NCBI GenBank assembly: GCA_045660865.1
Contig: JAZREP010000009.1
Coordinates: 1 to 14,929, forward strand
DNA: 14,929 bases
Origin: CAZRRV01 sp045660865
Lineage (GTDB): Bacteria; Bacillota; Clostridia; Oscillospirales; Acutalibacteraceae
Reading direction: 5' to 3'
The stretch's first letter is position 1. The number at the start of each line of letters is the position of its first letter. Made by a program: the position numbers and the translations under genes. The notes under the pieces were generated by a model. That model saw nothing but the letters and a program-made list of their open reading frames with translations. It ran no database searches and was not told the DNA's origin. Shown here in pieces: positions 1-7,704 of the stretch.

Positions 1-36
1 AAAAAACACCCACAGAGGCAAATTCGCCTTGCTAGG
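1..36 (-). terminator. Probable intrinsic terminator of the GH3 gene
   Basis: Read on the minus strand just after the GH3 stop codon, an AGGC/GCCT stem encloses a GAATTT loop. A short CCC/GGG outer stem surrounds it, and a run of six T residues ends at the window edge. The stem is interrupted, so the call is moderate; the position directly after the gene supports it. Confidence 0.55.
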
Positions 37-50
37 GTTTGTTGTTTTGC

Positions 51-2141
51 TTATTTTAATTTGTATGAAACACACTCAGAGTTAGAAAGTTCCTTAGTTC
101 TTTCGTCAGGTTGTACATCACCTGCGAAGAAACAAATTGAACCATTGGGTGCTACACGCTCACCGTCTTCGGTAATAGCGCTTACCCAATACTTATCTAT
201 ATCGAGTGCTAGTTCTCTGCTTTCGCCTGCATTCAACTTAATATTGCTGATTGCGCAAAGCTGGAAATTAGGAGTAGTTGTACGAGAATCTTCATATTTT
301 GCATAGATTTGTACCGGTACGTCTGAATCAACCTTGCCGTTATTTGTAACAGTAAGAGTTGCTTTGTAACCGTCTTCCTTCTCTTCAACCTTAAAGTTAT
401 CGAATTTGAAGGAGGTGTAAGAAAGGCCGTAACCGAAGGGATACATGGGTTTATCCTCAATGTATCTGTATGTACGGTTTTTCATTGAGTATTCCTCAAA
501 TGCAGGGATATTGGAATCAGCATAAGGGAATGTCATTGCCAATCTGCCGGACGGTGAGTATTCACCGGCAATAAGCTTAGCGATTGCTAAACCGCCAACA
601 GCACCGGGATACCAAGCGTGGATAATTGCCTTTGCTTTATTTCTTACCTTTTCGCCTAAATCTACCGGGCTACCTGCCATAACAACAATAATAACGTTAT
701 CACTAGCATCAACAACTTGTTCTGCAAGCATTCTCTGGTTGGTTGGCAAGAACATAGTGTTGCGGTCACCGCCGTCAAACCATTCATTAGCGTTAAAACC
801 AATGATTTCCTCACCTTCAACTGTTCTGTCATAACCTAAGCAAAGTACAGTCAAATCGGAATGTGCTGCAGCAGAAACACCTGTTTTAATAAGGCCTTCT
901 TTACCGCAAATAATGCCACCTTCAGCCACATAAACTCTTGAATCGGCGAATACTTTACGCACGCCGTCTGCAGGAGTGATGTACTCTGAAGCTGTACCGC
1001 AGTAGTTACCTTCCAAAGCCAGTCTATTCATAGCGTTAGGACCAACAACAGCTACTGTTTTATAATCTTCGGTTTTAAGCGGCAAGAAATTGTTCTCGTT
1101 TTTAAGTAAAACCAATGTCTTTTTAGCAATTTCAAAGTTTAATTCGGTATGCTCTTCACATTCGAGCACTTCGTAGCCTATATCACTGAACGGATACTCT
1201 TCCTCAAATTCACCCAAAATGCAACGAATAGTGTATATCTTTTCAGCAGCATATTGGATTTGTTCTGCGGTAATTAAATCTTGTTCATAAGCCTCAGTCA
1301 AAAGCTTGTAAATTTCGCCGCAGTTAAGGTGACAACCGGTTGTAAGAGCTAATGCAGCTGATTCAACATCAGATTCTGTGTAATGGTGATGCTGATGAAT
1401 ATCTGCGATTGCTCCGCAGTCCGAAACGTAATATCCCTCGAAGCCCCAATCATCATACAAAATTTCTTCCATAAGAGTTTTGCTGGCGCAGCAGGGTTCA
1501 CCATTAGTACGGTTGTAAGCACCCATTACACCCAAAACGCCTGCGCGTTTAACTGCCCATTCAAATGCAGGCAAGTAGGTTTCAAATAAATCTTTTTTGC
1601 TTACAACAGCATCAAACTCATGGCGCTTAGCCTCAGGACCGCTATGTACTGCAAAATGCTTTGCACAAGCAGTTGCAATCATAAAGCCGTTTTCATCGAA
1701 TGTTTGAAGGTTTTTAATAAATTCAACACCCAAAGAAGCGGTTAAGAACGGGTCCTCACCAAAAGTTTCCTGTCCTCTGCCCCAACGGCCGTCTCTAAAA
1801 ATGTTAATATTGGGAGACCAGAATGTAAGACCTTTGTACATACCACGGTCATTATATTTCATATTCTCATTATATTTAGCTCTGCCCTCAAGGGTAATAG
1901 CGTGAGCAATTCTACCTACAAGGGGAACGTCAAATGCAGAAGCCATACCGATAGATTGCGGGAAAACGGTAGCATTACCTGTTCTTGCAACGCCGTGCAA
2001 AGCCTCATTCCACCAGTTATACTCCTTGATGCCCAAACGTTCAATAGAAGGAGAATCGTTTACCATCTGGGAAATTTGCTCTTCAACTGTCATTTTGCTA
2101 ACAATTTCGTGAGCCTTTTTTTGTGCTAAACTGTAATTCAT
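51..2141 (-). CDS. Glycoside hydrolase family 3 beta-glycosidase (beta-glucosidase or beta-xylosidase type)
   Basis: A 696-residue, full-length GH3 enzyme that should remove terminal beta-linked sugars from oligosaccharides by a retaining mechanism. The N-terminal barrel has WWNEALHGVA (43-52), RWGRGQETFGEDP (119-131), the substrate-binding KH pair (161-162) and YVSDCGA (238-244), in which D241 is the expected nucleophile. The second domain starts near residue 340. It carries VEGEE (441-445), where the acid/base glutamate lies in this type, and GGDR...LP..Q. A fibronectin-III-like domain fills roughly 577-680. The WWNEALHG form is common in xylosidase-like members, but substrate cannot be fixed from sequence. 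There is no signal peptide, so the enzyme should be cytoplasmic and act on imported oligosaccharides. The ATG at 2141 is preceded by AGAAAGG. The gene is divergent from an AraC-type regulator, its likely controller. Confidence 0.93.
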   Translation of the reverse strand: MNYSLAQKKAHEIVSKMTVEEQISQMVNDSPSIERLGIKEYNWWNEALHGVARTGNATVFPQSIGMASAFDVPLVGRIAHAITLEGRAKYNENMKYNDRGMYKGLTFWSPNINIFRDGRWGRGQETFGEDPFLTASLGVEFIKNLQTFDENGFMIATACAKHFAVHSGPEAKRHEFDAVVSKKDLFETYLPAFEWAVKRAGVLGVMGAYNRTNGEPCCASKTLMEEILYDDWGFEGYYVSDCGAIADIHQHHHYTESDVESAALALTTGCHLNCGEIYKLLTEAYEQDLITAEQIQYAAEKIYTIRCILGEFEEEYPFSDIGYEVLECEEHTELNFEIAKKTLVLLKNENNFLPLKTEDYKTVAVVGPNAMNRLALEGNYCGTASEYITPADGVRKVFADSRVYVAEGGIICGKEGLIKTGVSAAAHSDLTVLCLGYDRTVEGEEIIGFNANEWFDGGDRNTMFLPTNQRMLAEQVVDASDNVIIVVMAGSPVDLGEKVRNKAKAIIHAWYPGAVGGLAIAKLIAGEYSPSGRLAMTFPYADSNIPAFEEYSMKNRTYRYIEDKPMYPFGYGLSYTSFKFDNFKVEEKEDGYKATLTVTNNGKVDSDVPVQIYAKYEDSRTTTPNFQLCAISNIKLNAGESRELALDIDKYWVSAITEDGERVAPNGSICFFAGDVQPDERTKELSNSECVSYKLK

Positions 2142-2176
2142 AGATATTCAACCTTTCTGTTAAATTCTTTAATAAA

Positions 2177-2182
2177 ATTATA
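2177..2182 (-). promoter_or_regulatory. -10 box of the GH3 promoter
   Basis: On the minus strand a perfect TATAAT lies about 35 nt before the GH3 start codon. No good -35 hexamer is found at 16-18 nt upstream of it. This would fit a promoter that needs an activator such as the divergent AraC protein; that dependence is inference. Confidence 0.5.
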
Positions 2183-2193
2183 GCAATTTTTTG

Positions 2194-2222
2194 TTGTCAT
2201 TTCTCGACATTTGTGGTACAAT
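2194..2222 (+). promoter_or_regulatory. Sigma-A promoter of the AraC-type regulator
   Basis: TTGTCA (2194-2199) and TACAAT (2217-2222) are separated by exactly 17 nt, each one mismatch from consensus. Transcription would start near 2229, giving a leader of about 34 nt. This places the upstream TTG at 2191 inside the promoter and supports ATG 2263 as the real start of the regulator gene. Confidence 0.75.
2195..2215. promoter_or_regulatory. Possible operator: 10-bp direct repeat in the divergent promoter region
   Basis: GTCATTTCTC (2196-2205) is followed directly by GACATTTGTG (2206-2215), matching at 7 of 10 positions. The same stretch contains TGTC (2195-2198) and GACA (2206-2209) as an inverted pair. 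It overlaps the -35 box and spacer of the regulator promoter and lies just upstream of the GH3 -10 box. AraC-family proteins often bind direct half-sites about one or two helical turns apart. Assignment as an operator is inference. Confidence 0.3.
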
Positions 2223-2262
2223 ATGTAGACAAAATTTGTTTTTGCAAGGAGTGAGCGGTGCT

Positions 2263-3051
2263 ATGTTTTACGAAAAAATGCAACCGTTAAGTATAGATGA
2301 TTATAAGATTTTTAACAACTCCAATCTGTCTGCGCCCATGCATATTCACTCCTGCTACGAGTTTATTATGGTAACAGATGGTGAAATGCTTATTACTGTT
2401 GGAAACCAGACAAAACTTTTAAAGAAAAATGATTGTGCAATTATTTTCCCAAACCAAACGCACAGTATGGAAACACCCGAACAGAGCAAAGACATTCTTT
2501 GTTTATTTTCAAGGGATTTAATAAATTACTTTCACCAAAAATTTAAAAACCGCATACCTGCTTGCCCCTTTTTCCACTTGAATGATATTCCCGCAAAAGC
2601 TTTTGAAAACATTGAAGATTGTGATACCATAACGCTGAAAGGTGTTTTGTACTTAGTTTGCGGTGACTTTAACAAAAGCGCCGAATACGTTAATATAGAT
2701 ACAAAAAGCAAGCATTCATTATTGCATCATCTTTTAGCTTATATTGAGGATAATTACGACCAGCGCTGCACCCTATCAGACATTTCTAAGCAAATGACCT
2801 ATGATTACTATTATTTATCAAAGTTTTTTGCTAAACAAACAGGCTTTTCCTTTAACAGATATGTAAACATGCGCCGTGTAAGTAATGCCTGCCATTTATT
2901 AAGCACAACCGATATGAATGTTATTGAAATAAGCAATCTGTGCGGATATGGCTCGCTCAGAAGTTTAAACAGAAACTTTAAAGAAATAACCGGTATCTCC
3001 CCTAGCGAATTTAGAAACTCCAAAGAAAAAACCAAAAACATATTTTACTAG
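2263..3051 (+). CDS. AraC-family transcriptional regulator with N-terminal cupin sensor
   Basis: A 262-residue regulator. The N-terminal cupin has the pattern MHIHSCYEF (H27, H29, E33) and a second histidine motif FPNQTHSM (62-69), the usual sugar-sensing fold of this family. The C-terminal double helix-turn-helix begins near 155 (TLSDISKQM, then YLSKFFAKQTG) and ends with the family signature around SLNRNFKEITGISPSEFR. Start choice: an in-frame TTG exists at 2191, but it lies within the promoter; ATG 2263 follows AAGGAG (2246-2251) and a TACAAT -10 box. It is the only clear plus-strand gene of the window and is divergent from the GH3 glycosidase 121 bp away, so it probably controls that gene in response to a sugar. 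Its TAG stop codon lies inside the left arm of the inverted-repeat element that follows. Confidence 0.9.
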   Translation: MFYEKMQPLSIDDYKIFNNSNLSAPMHIHSCYEFIMVTDGEMLITVGNQTKLLKKNDCAIIFPNQTHSMETPEQSKDILCLFSRDLINYFHQKFKNRIPACPFFHLNDIPAKAFENIEDCDTITLKGVLYLVCGDFNKSAEYVNIDTKSKHSLLHHLLAYIEDNYDQRCTLSDISKQMTYDYYYLSKFFAKQTGFSFNRYVNMRRVSNACHLLSTTDMNVIEISNLCGYGSLRSLNRNFKEITGISPSEFRNSKEKTKNIFY

Positions 3052-3152
3052 GGTATAGCAAATAATCCGAACCCGCCTCAAAGAGGCTTGTTTCGGCGCT
3101 TTTTACCCAATCCATTCTTGTAAACGGAATTCGGATTATTCGCTCTACCCTA
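3049..3152. repeat. 104-bp element bounded by 23-nt imperfect inverted repeats
   Basis: The arms 3049-3071 and 3130-3152 are inverted copies that match at 21 of 23 positions. Both begin with TAGGGTA and end with AATAATCCGAA. Inside, GCCTC-AAA-GAGGC (3075-3087) forms a small hairpin, and TTCGG occurs again at 3092-3096, so the left arm's CCGAA (3067-3071) could pair either nearby or with the far arm. On the minus strand one of the two arm mismatches becomes a G-U pair, slightly favouring an RNA read in that direction. The outer ends carry TA. It may be a short interspersed palindromic or MITE-like element, or a structured RNA. The plus-strand hairpin followed by TTGTTT could also aid termination of the regulator gene. 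I do not recognise a named family. Confidence 0.6.
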
Positions 3153-3155
3153 AAC

Positions 3156-3193
3156 AAAAAACGGATTACATCGACTTGATGTAATCCGTTTTT
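3156..3193. terminator. Strong bidirectional intrinsic terminator between atpC and the AraC-type gene
   Basis: A perfect 12-bp stem, ACGGATTACATC (3161-3172) with GATGTAATCCGT (3178-3189), has a 5-nt loop and is flanked by A and T runs on both sides. On the minus strand it begins 1-2 nt after the atpC stop codon and ends the ATP synthase operon. On the plus strand it would end transcription of the regulator gene. Confidence 0.9.
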
Positions 3194-3194
3194 C

Positions 3195-3455
3195 TTACAA
3201 TGTTGAAAAACTTCCTGTAAGATAGGTTGTCTTTTCATTTGAAACAGTTAATATTCCGCCGTCGGTATGCGCTGTTATCTCAGAGCCGTCTTCCAGTGCA
3301 ATTTTACAATCGCACGGCTTTATTGTGGTAACAAAGGGAATGTGACCTGCCATAACAGCCAATTCACCCTCTGTTCCCCTTAAATATATGGCAACAACCT
3401 GCTTGCGGAACAAATCTCCACCGGGCGAGGAAACAATTAGCAAAAACGTGTTCAT
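3195..3455 (-). CDS. atpC: ATP synthase F1 epsilon subunit, short form without C-terminal domain
   Basis: An 86-residue epsilon subunit, the last gene of the atp operon. It has the N-terminal beta-sandwich seen in the family: the start TFLLIVSSPGGDLF, then GTEGELAVMAGHIPFVT and the end DGGILTVSNEKTTYLTG. This domain binds gamma and the c-ring. Typical bacterial epsilon is about 130-140 residues; here the two C-terminal helices that inhibit ATP hydrolysis are absent. The reading frame ends cleanly with TAA and the operon terminator follows at once, so it is not an obvious frameshift remnant. Its ATG overlaps the atpD stop as TAATG, implying coupled translation. Short epsilon proteins exist in some other bacteria, so the subunit is probably functional. 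Confidence 0.9.
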   Translation of the reverse strand: MNTFLLIVSSPGGDLFRKQVVAIYLRGTEGELAVMAGHIPFVTTIKPCDCKIALEDGSEITAHTDGGILTVSNEKTTYLTGSFSTL

Positions 3456-4852
3456 TATTCTGCCCTCTTTGCCTTTTCAACAGCCTCATCAATTGTACCA
3501 ACGAAGAGGAATGCCGATTCGGGCAAATTATCATGCTTGCCTTCAATTATTTCCTTAAAGCCACGAATTGTTTCAGAAAGCGGAACATACTTTCCTTTAA
3601 ATCCTGTAAACTTCTCCGAAACATCAAACGGTTGAGACAGAAAACGTTGGATTTTTCTTGCGCGTTGAACAAGCAGCTTATCAGCATCAGAAAGCTCATC
3701 CATACCCATAATTGCAATAATATCCATAAGTTCCTGATAGCGTTGTAATATACGCTGAACCTCTTTTGTTGTTGAATAATGCTCTTCACCTAATATTTCA
3801 GGAGACAAAATACGGCTTGTAGATTCAAGCGGGTCAACCGCAGGATAAATACCCTGAGAAGAAATAGAACGGGAAAGCACCGTAGTAGCATCCAAGTGCG
3901 CAAAGGTTGTAGCAGGAGCAGGGTCTGTAAGGTCATCGGCAGGAACATAAACTGCCTGAATTGAAGTGATTGAACCTTTTTTAGTAGAGGTAATACGTTC
4001 TTGGAGTGTACCCATTTCATTAGCCAAGGTAGGCTGATAACCTACAGCCGAAGGCATACGACCAAGCAGTGCAGACACCTCACTACCCGCCTGAGTGAAA
4101 CGGAAAATGTTATCAATAAACAATAACACGTCCTGTTTTTCCTCATCACGGAAATACTCCGCCATCGTAAGACCAGAAAGGGCTACTCTCATTCTTGCTC
4201 CCGGCGGCTCATTCATCTGTCCGTAGACAAGTGTTGTATTAGAAAGTACACCCGACTCGGTCATTTCATTATACAAATCGTTTCCCTCACGGGTACGCTC
4301 ACCAACACCGGTAAATACAGATAAACCTCCGTGCTGTTTTGCAACGTTGTTAATAAGTTCCATAATAAGTATGGTCTTACCAACACCTGCACCACCGAAC
4401 AAACCGATTTTACCACCCTTAGCATAAGGGCAAATAAGGTCTATAACCTTTATACCGGTTTCCAAAATTTCGGTTGATGTGGCAAGCTCGCTATAGCTCG
4501 GTGCACTGCGATGGATATTCCATCTTTCAACATCATCTTCAAATGGTTTATTATCAACAGTATCACCCAAAACATTGAATATTCTGCCAAGCGTTTTTCT
4601 GCCTACGGGGACACTTATTGATTTACCCGTATCAACAACCGGAGTTCCTCTTTTAAGTCCGTCTGTAGAGGACATTGCAATACAACGAACAACGTTATCG
4701 CCAATATGCTGAGCAACCTCAACAGTAAGCGTTTTTTCTCCGTTTTTCATTGTTAATGCATTATATATAGAAGGTAAATATCCTTCTTCAAAGCTAACGT
4801 CAACAACAGGTCCCATAACCTGACTGACACTTCCGTTTGCCTTTTGAGACAT
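3455..4852 (-). CDS. atpD: ATP synthase F1 beta subunit (catalytic)
   Basis: A 465-residue, full-length beta subunit that carries the catalytic nucleotide sites of F1. The Walker A loop GGAGVGKT is at 153-160, the catalytic glutamate is E185 in GVGERTREGND, the Walker B aspartate is D247 in VLLFIDNIF, and the DELSDAD torque segment is at 385-391. ATG 4852 is preceded by AAAGGAGAT. The gene follows atpG after a 23-nt gap, and its stop overlaps the atpC start by one base. All catalytic residues that can be judged by eye are present. Confidence 0.98.
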   Translation of the reverse strand: MSQKANGSVSQVMGPVVDVSFEEGYLPSIYNALTMKNGEKTLTVEVAQHIGDNVVRCIAMSSTDGLKRGTPVVDTGKSISVPVGRKTLGRIFNVLGDTVDNKPFEDDVERWNIHRSAPSYSELATSTEILETGIKVIDLICPYAKGGKIGLFGGAGVGKTILIMELINNVAKQHGGLSVFTGVGERTREGNDLYNEMTESGVLSNTTLVYGQMNEPPGARMRVALSGLTMAEYFRDEEKQDVLLFIDNIFRFTQAGSEVSALLGRMPSAVGYQPTLANEMGTLQERITSTKKGSITSIQAVYVPADDLTDPAPATTFAHLDATTVLSRSISSQGIYPAVDPLESTSRILSPEILGEEHYSTTKEVQRILQRYQELMDIIAIMGMDELSDADKLLVQRARKIQRFLSQPFDVSEKFTGFKGKYVPLSETIRGFKEIIEGKHDNLPESAFLFVGTIDEAVEKAKRAE

Positions 4853-4875
4853 TATTTATTATCTCCTTTCGGTCT

Positions 4876-5679
4876 TTATAAGCCGCTTCCGGCAACAATT
4901 TCTGTAATTTCCTGTGTAATCGCACCCTGTCTGGCACGATTGTATTGAAGTCTTAGTGATGACAGCATTTCTTGGGCGTTTTTATCAGCCGAATCCATAG
5001 CCACACGCCTTGCTGCAACCTCAGAAGCAACACTTTCTTTCACACTGGAAATCAAAATTCCTGTTACATATTCCGGTACAGCTTCATTCAAAACAGTCAG
5101 TTCATCAGGCTCAAAAATAGCGCTGTATGAACCTTCGTCTTCAGCTTTTGTAAGCGGTAATACCCAACGCACTGATGTTTCTTGGGACATCAGCGAATGA
5201 TATTTTGTATAGACTATACCCAGTTTATCAAATTCGCCGTTTATAAAATCGTTGCAGAGTTTGAGTGACATTTGCTTTGCATCTGTGTATGAAAAATGCT
5301 CTGCAAGCTGTATTTCAGCGCCAACACTCTCACAAGCACGCTTGCCAATAGGAATAAGCGTAGCGTCTTTATAATCTCGAAGAAATCTAAATACGTTGGC
5401 ATTATAACCGCCTGCCAAGCCTCTATCACCTGCTATGACAATTAAGCGGACATTATCACCCTTGGTCTCTGCCATATAGGGACTTTTAAGACATTCACGG
5501 CAACGAGTAAGCTGCTCAATAGTCTCGGTAACGGTATTGGCATACTCTCTGCTTTTTAACATTCCGTCTGTGCTTTTGCGAATTTTAGAGGAGGCAACCA
5601 AACCCATAGCCTTTGTTAAATGCTGTGTAGAGCTTACGCTTTTTATGCGAACTCTTAACTTTTTAATATCAGCACCCAT
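4876..5679 (-). CDS. atpG: ATP synthase F1 gamma subunit (central shaft)
   Basis: A 267-residue gamma subunit, slightly shorter than the common 285-300. The N-terminal coiled-coil helix has IKSVSSTQHLTKAMGLVASSK, the central Rossmann-like part has GDRGLAGGYN (84-93), and the C-terminal helix ends with NRARQGAITQEITEIV. These two helices form the rotating shaft inside the alpha3beta3 ring. The start codon ATG 5679 lies 4 nt after the atpA stop; the ribosome site AGAGGTGAG is within the end of atpA, so translation is probably coupled. Confidence 0.97.
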   Translation of the reverse strand: MGADIKKLRVRIKSVSSTQHLTKAMGLVASSKIRKSTDGMLKSREYANTVTETIEQLTRCRECLKSPYMAETKGDNVRLIVIAGDRGLAGGYNANVFRFLRDYKDATLIPIGKRACESVGAEIQLAEHFSYTDAKQMSLKLCNDFINGEFDKLGIVYTKYHSLMSQETSVRWVLPLTKAEDEGSYSAIFEPDELTVLNEAVPEYVTGILISSVKESVASEVAARRVAMDSADKNAQEMLSSLRLQYNRARQGAITQEITEIVAGSGL

Positions 5680-5683
5680 AAGC

Positions 5684-7177
5684 TCACCTCTGCATCTCTG
5701 TAAGAGCAGATTTTAGGGTTTCTATATCCTCTTGTTCCCAGTATCCTGATTCTACACGGTTTAGGAAATCAACATATTTATTTTCTAACAAGTCATATAA
5801 AGAAAATTCATATTGCTTTACCATATTAACAGGGACATCATTAAGGTATCCGTTAATAACCGCATAAACAATTGCAACCTGACAGCCTACTCTAACAGGA
5901 GAGTTTCTGCCCTGTTTTAAAACCTCAACAATTCGGTCACCCAAAGCAATACGTTGCTTTGTATCGGCATCCAAATCACTGCCGAATTGGGCAAACGCCT
6001 GCAGTTCTCTGTATTGAGAATAAAGCAACTTTAATTCACCCGAAACCTTTTTCATTGCCTTTATCTGCGCAGAGCCACCTACACGGCTGACAGAAATACC
6101 GGGGTTAATAGCCGGCATTACACCTGCGTGGAACAATTCGGTTTCAAGGAAAATCTGACCATCAGTTATAGAAATAACGTTGGTTGGAATATAGGCTGAT
6201 ACGTCGCCTGCCTGCGTTTCAATTAAAGGCAGTGCTGTAATTGAGCCGCCGCCGTATTCAGGGGCAACACAAGCCGCACGCTCAAGCAATCTTGAATGGA
6301 GATAAAAAACATCTCCCGGATATGCCTCACGTCCCGGCGGACGACGAATAAGCAGAGATAGAGCACGATATGCAACAGCGTGCTTTGATAAATCGTCATA
6401 GATAATTAAAACGTCTTTTCCCTGCTCACGGAAATATTCCGCCATAGCGCAACCGGCATAAGGCGCAACATATTGAAGCGGAGCAGACTCCGACGCTGAA
6501 GCAGAAACAATGATTGTATACTCCATTGCACCTGCATTTGTCAGCTCATTTGCAAGCTGTACAACCGAGCTGCTTTTTTGACCGATTGCTACGTAAATAC
6601 AAATAACATCTGTATTCTTTTGATTGATAATAGTATCTATTGCAATTTCAGTTTTACCTGTTTGGCGGTCACCGATAATAAGTTCTCTTTGACCTCTGCC
6701 AATAGGAATCATACTATCAATAGCTTTAATACCCGTTTGTAAAGGAACAGAAACACTCTTTCGCTCAATAATTCCGGGCGCTTCTGATTCAATAGGTCTT
6801 GTTTGGTCTGTGATAATTTCGCCCTTGCCATCAATCGGTTGGCCGAGCGCATTTACAACACGTCCTAACAGTTTCTCACCTACAGGAACAGATAAAACAC
6901 GATTTGTGCGATGTACCGCTGTTCCCTCACGAACGTTATTGTTATTAGAAAGCAAAGCAACAGACACTGTTTCGGTTTCAAGGTTTTGAGCCATTCCAAA
7001 ACTTCCGTCTTCAAACTCTAAAAGCTCATTTGCCATACATTCACGAAGACCGTAAACGCGGGCAATTCCGTCACCAACCAGGATAACTGTACCTGTTTCC
7101 TTCATTTCAAGACGGGTCTTATAATTTTTAATCTGTTCTTTTATAACATTACTGATTTCTTCAGGCCTTGTACTCAT
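5684..7177 (-). CDS. atpA: ATP synthase F1 alpha subunit
   Basis: A 497-residue alpha subunit that forms the non-catalytic nucleotide sites of the F1 hexamer. The P-loop GDRQTGKT is at 169-176, preceded by the family pattern IPIGRGQREL. The motif PGREAYPGDVFYLHSRLLERAA, characteristic of the family, and PAINPGISVSRVGG follow further on. ATG 7177 overlaps the atpH stop as ATGA (4 nt shared), so the two are translationally coupled. Length and order are normal. Confidence 0.98.
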   Translation of the reverse strand: MSTRPEEISNVIKEQIKNYKTRLEMKETGTVILVGDGIARVYGLRECMANELLEFEDGSFGMAQNLETETVSVALLSNNNNVREGTAVHRTNRVLSVPVGEKLLGRVVNALGQPIDGKGEIITDQTRPIESEAPGIIERKSVSVPLQTGIKAIDSMIPIGRGQRELIIGDRQTGKTEIAIDTIINQKNTDVICIYVAIGQKSSSVVQLANELTNAGAMEYTIIVSASASESAPLQYVAPYAGCAMAEYFREQGKDVLIIYDDLSKHAVAYRALSLLIRRPPGREAYPGDVFYLHSRLLERAACVAPEYGGGSITALPLIETQAGDVSAYIPTNVISITDGQIFLETELFHAGVMPAINPGISVSRVGGSAQIKAMKKVSGELKLLYSQYRELQAFAQFGSDLDADTKQRIALGDRIVEVLKQGRNSPVRVGCQVAIVYAVINGYLNDVPVNMVKQYEFSLYDLLENKYVDFLNRVESGYWEQEDIETLKSALTEMQR

Positions 7178-7704
7178 CTGCTAATCACATCCTTTACCTG
7201 TTGCAGTCGGTGCCGAATACTTCCGTCGGTCACCTTATCATCGGCCTCAACGACAATTCCGCCAATTAAAGCGGGGTCAATTATATATTCAATGTCTACC
7301 TTGCATTTATGAAGAGTTTCGAGCTTTTCGGTCAATCGCTTTTTCTGCGATTCTGTAAGTTCGATAGAGCTTTTCACCTTTACCCTTAAAATGCGTGTAG
7401 CAATCTCATATAATTCACGATAGGTCATTACCGCTTCAAAATAGCAATTAAATCTATTTTTTTCGCACAACAGCTGCAAAAAAGAAACTAAATTGTTATC
7501 AACCATATTGGAAAATACGGTTTCTATAGATTCAATTCGCTTTTTAAGCGGTATATTCGGAGATTGTAAAAAAGCCTCATAATCCTCTTGCTCTTTAAAG
7601 ACATTAGAAATAACGTCGAGTTGTTCTAAATAGGTCTTAGCTTTATCTTCTTCACAAGCAAGCATATACAAAGCCGTTCCGTATTCTTTACTGACCTCAT
7701 TCAT
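7174..7704 (-). CDS. atpH: ATP synthase F1 delta subunit (peripheral stalk)
   Basis: About 176 residues. It links the top of F1 to the b subunits. The family pattern is visible at the N-terminus (EYGTALYMLA) and C-terminus (DPALIGGIVVEADDKVTDGSIRHRL, with G-G-I-V and D-G-S). Two starts are possible: GTG 7713 and ATG 7704. I chose ATG 7704 because AGGTG lies 6 nt before it and the first residues then match the usual start of the family; GTG 7713 would add three residues. Either way the gene overlaps the end of atpF, and it shares ATGA with atpA. Confidence 0.93.
   Translation of the reverse strand: MNEVSKEYGTALYMLACEEDKAKTYLEQLDVISNVFKEQEDYEAFLQSPNIPLKKRIESIETVFSNMVDNNLVSFLQLLCEKNRFNCYFEAVMTYRELYEIATRILRVKVKSSIELTESQKKRLTEKLETLHKCKVDIEYIIDPALIGGIVVEADDKVTDGSIRHRLQQVKDVISR

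Noticed and set aside
2191..2262. N-terminal extension of the AraC-type regulator from TTG 2191
   Set aside because: This stretch holds the -35 and -10 boxes and the AAGGAG site; the cupin domain begins properly from ATG 2263.
3156..3200. Possible frameshifted C-terminal part of epsilon
   Set aside because: The sequence after the atpC stop is immediately the operon terminator. No reading frame there resembles the missing helices.
3011..3238. 75-codon minus-strand ORF spanning the inverted-repeat element
   Set aside because: It runs across the AraC-type 3' end, the palindromic element, the terminator and the atpC end, with no ribosome site in the right place. The open frame is most likely incidental, unless the element itself proves to be a coding repeat.
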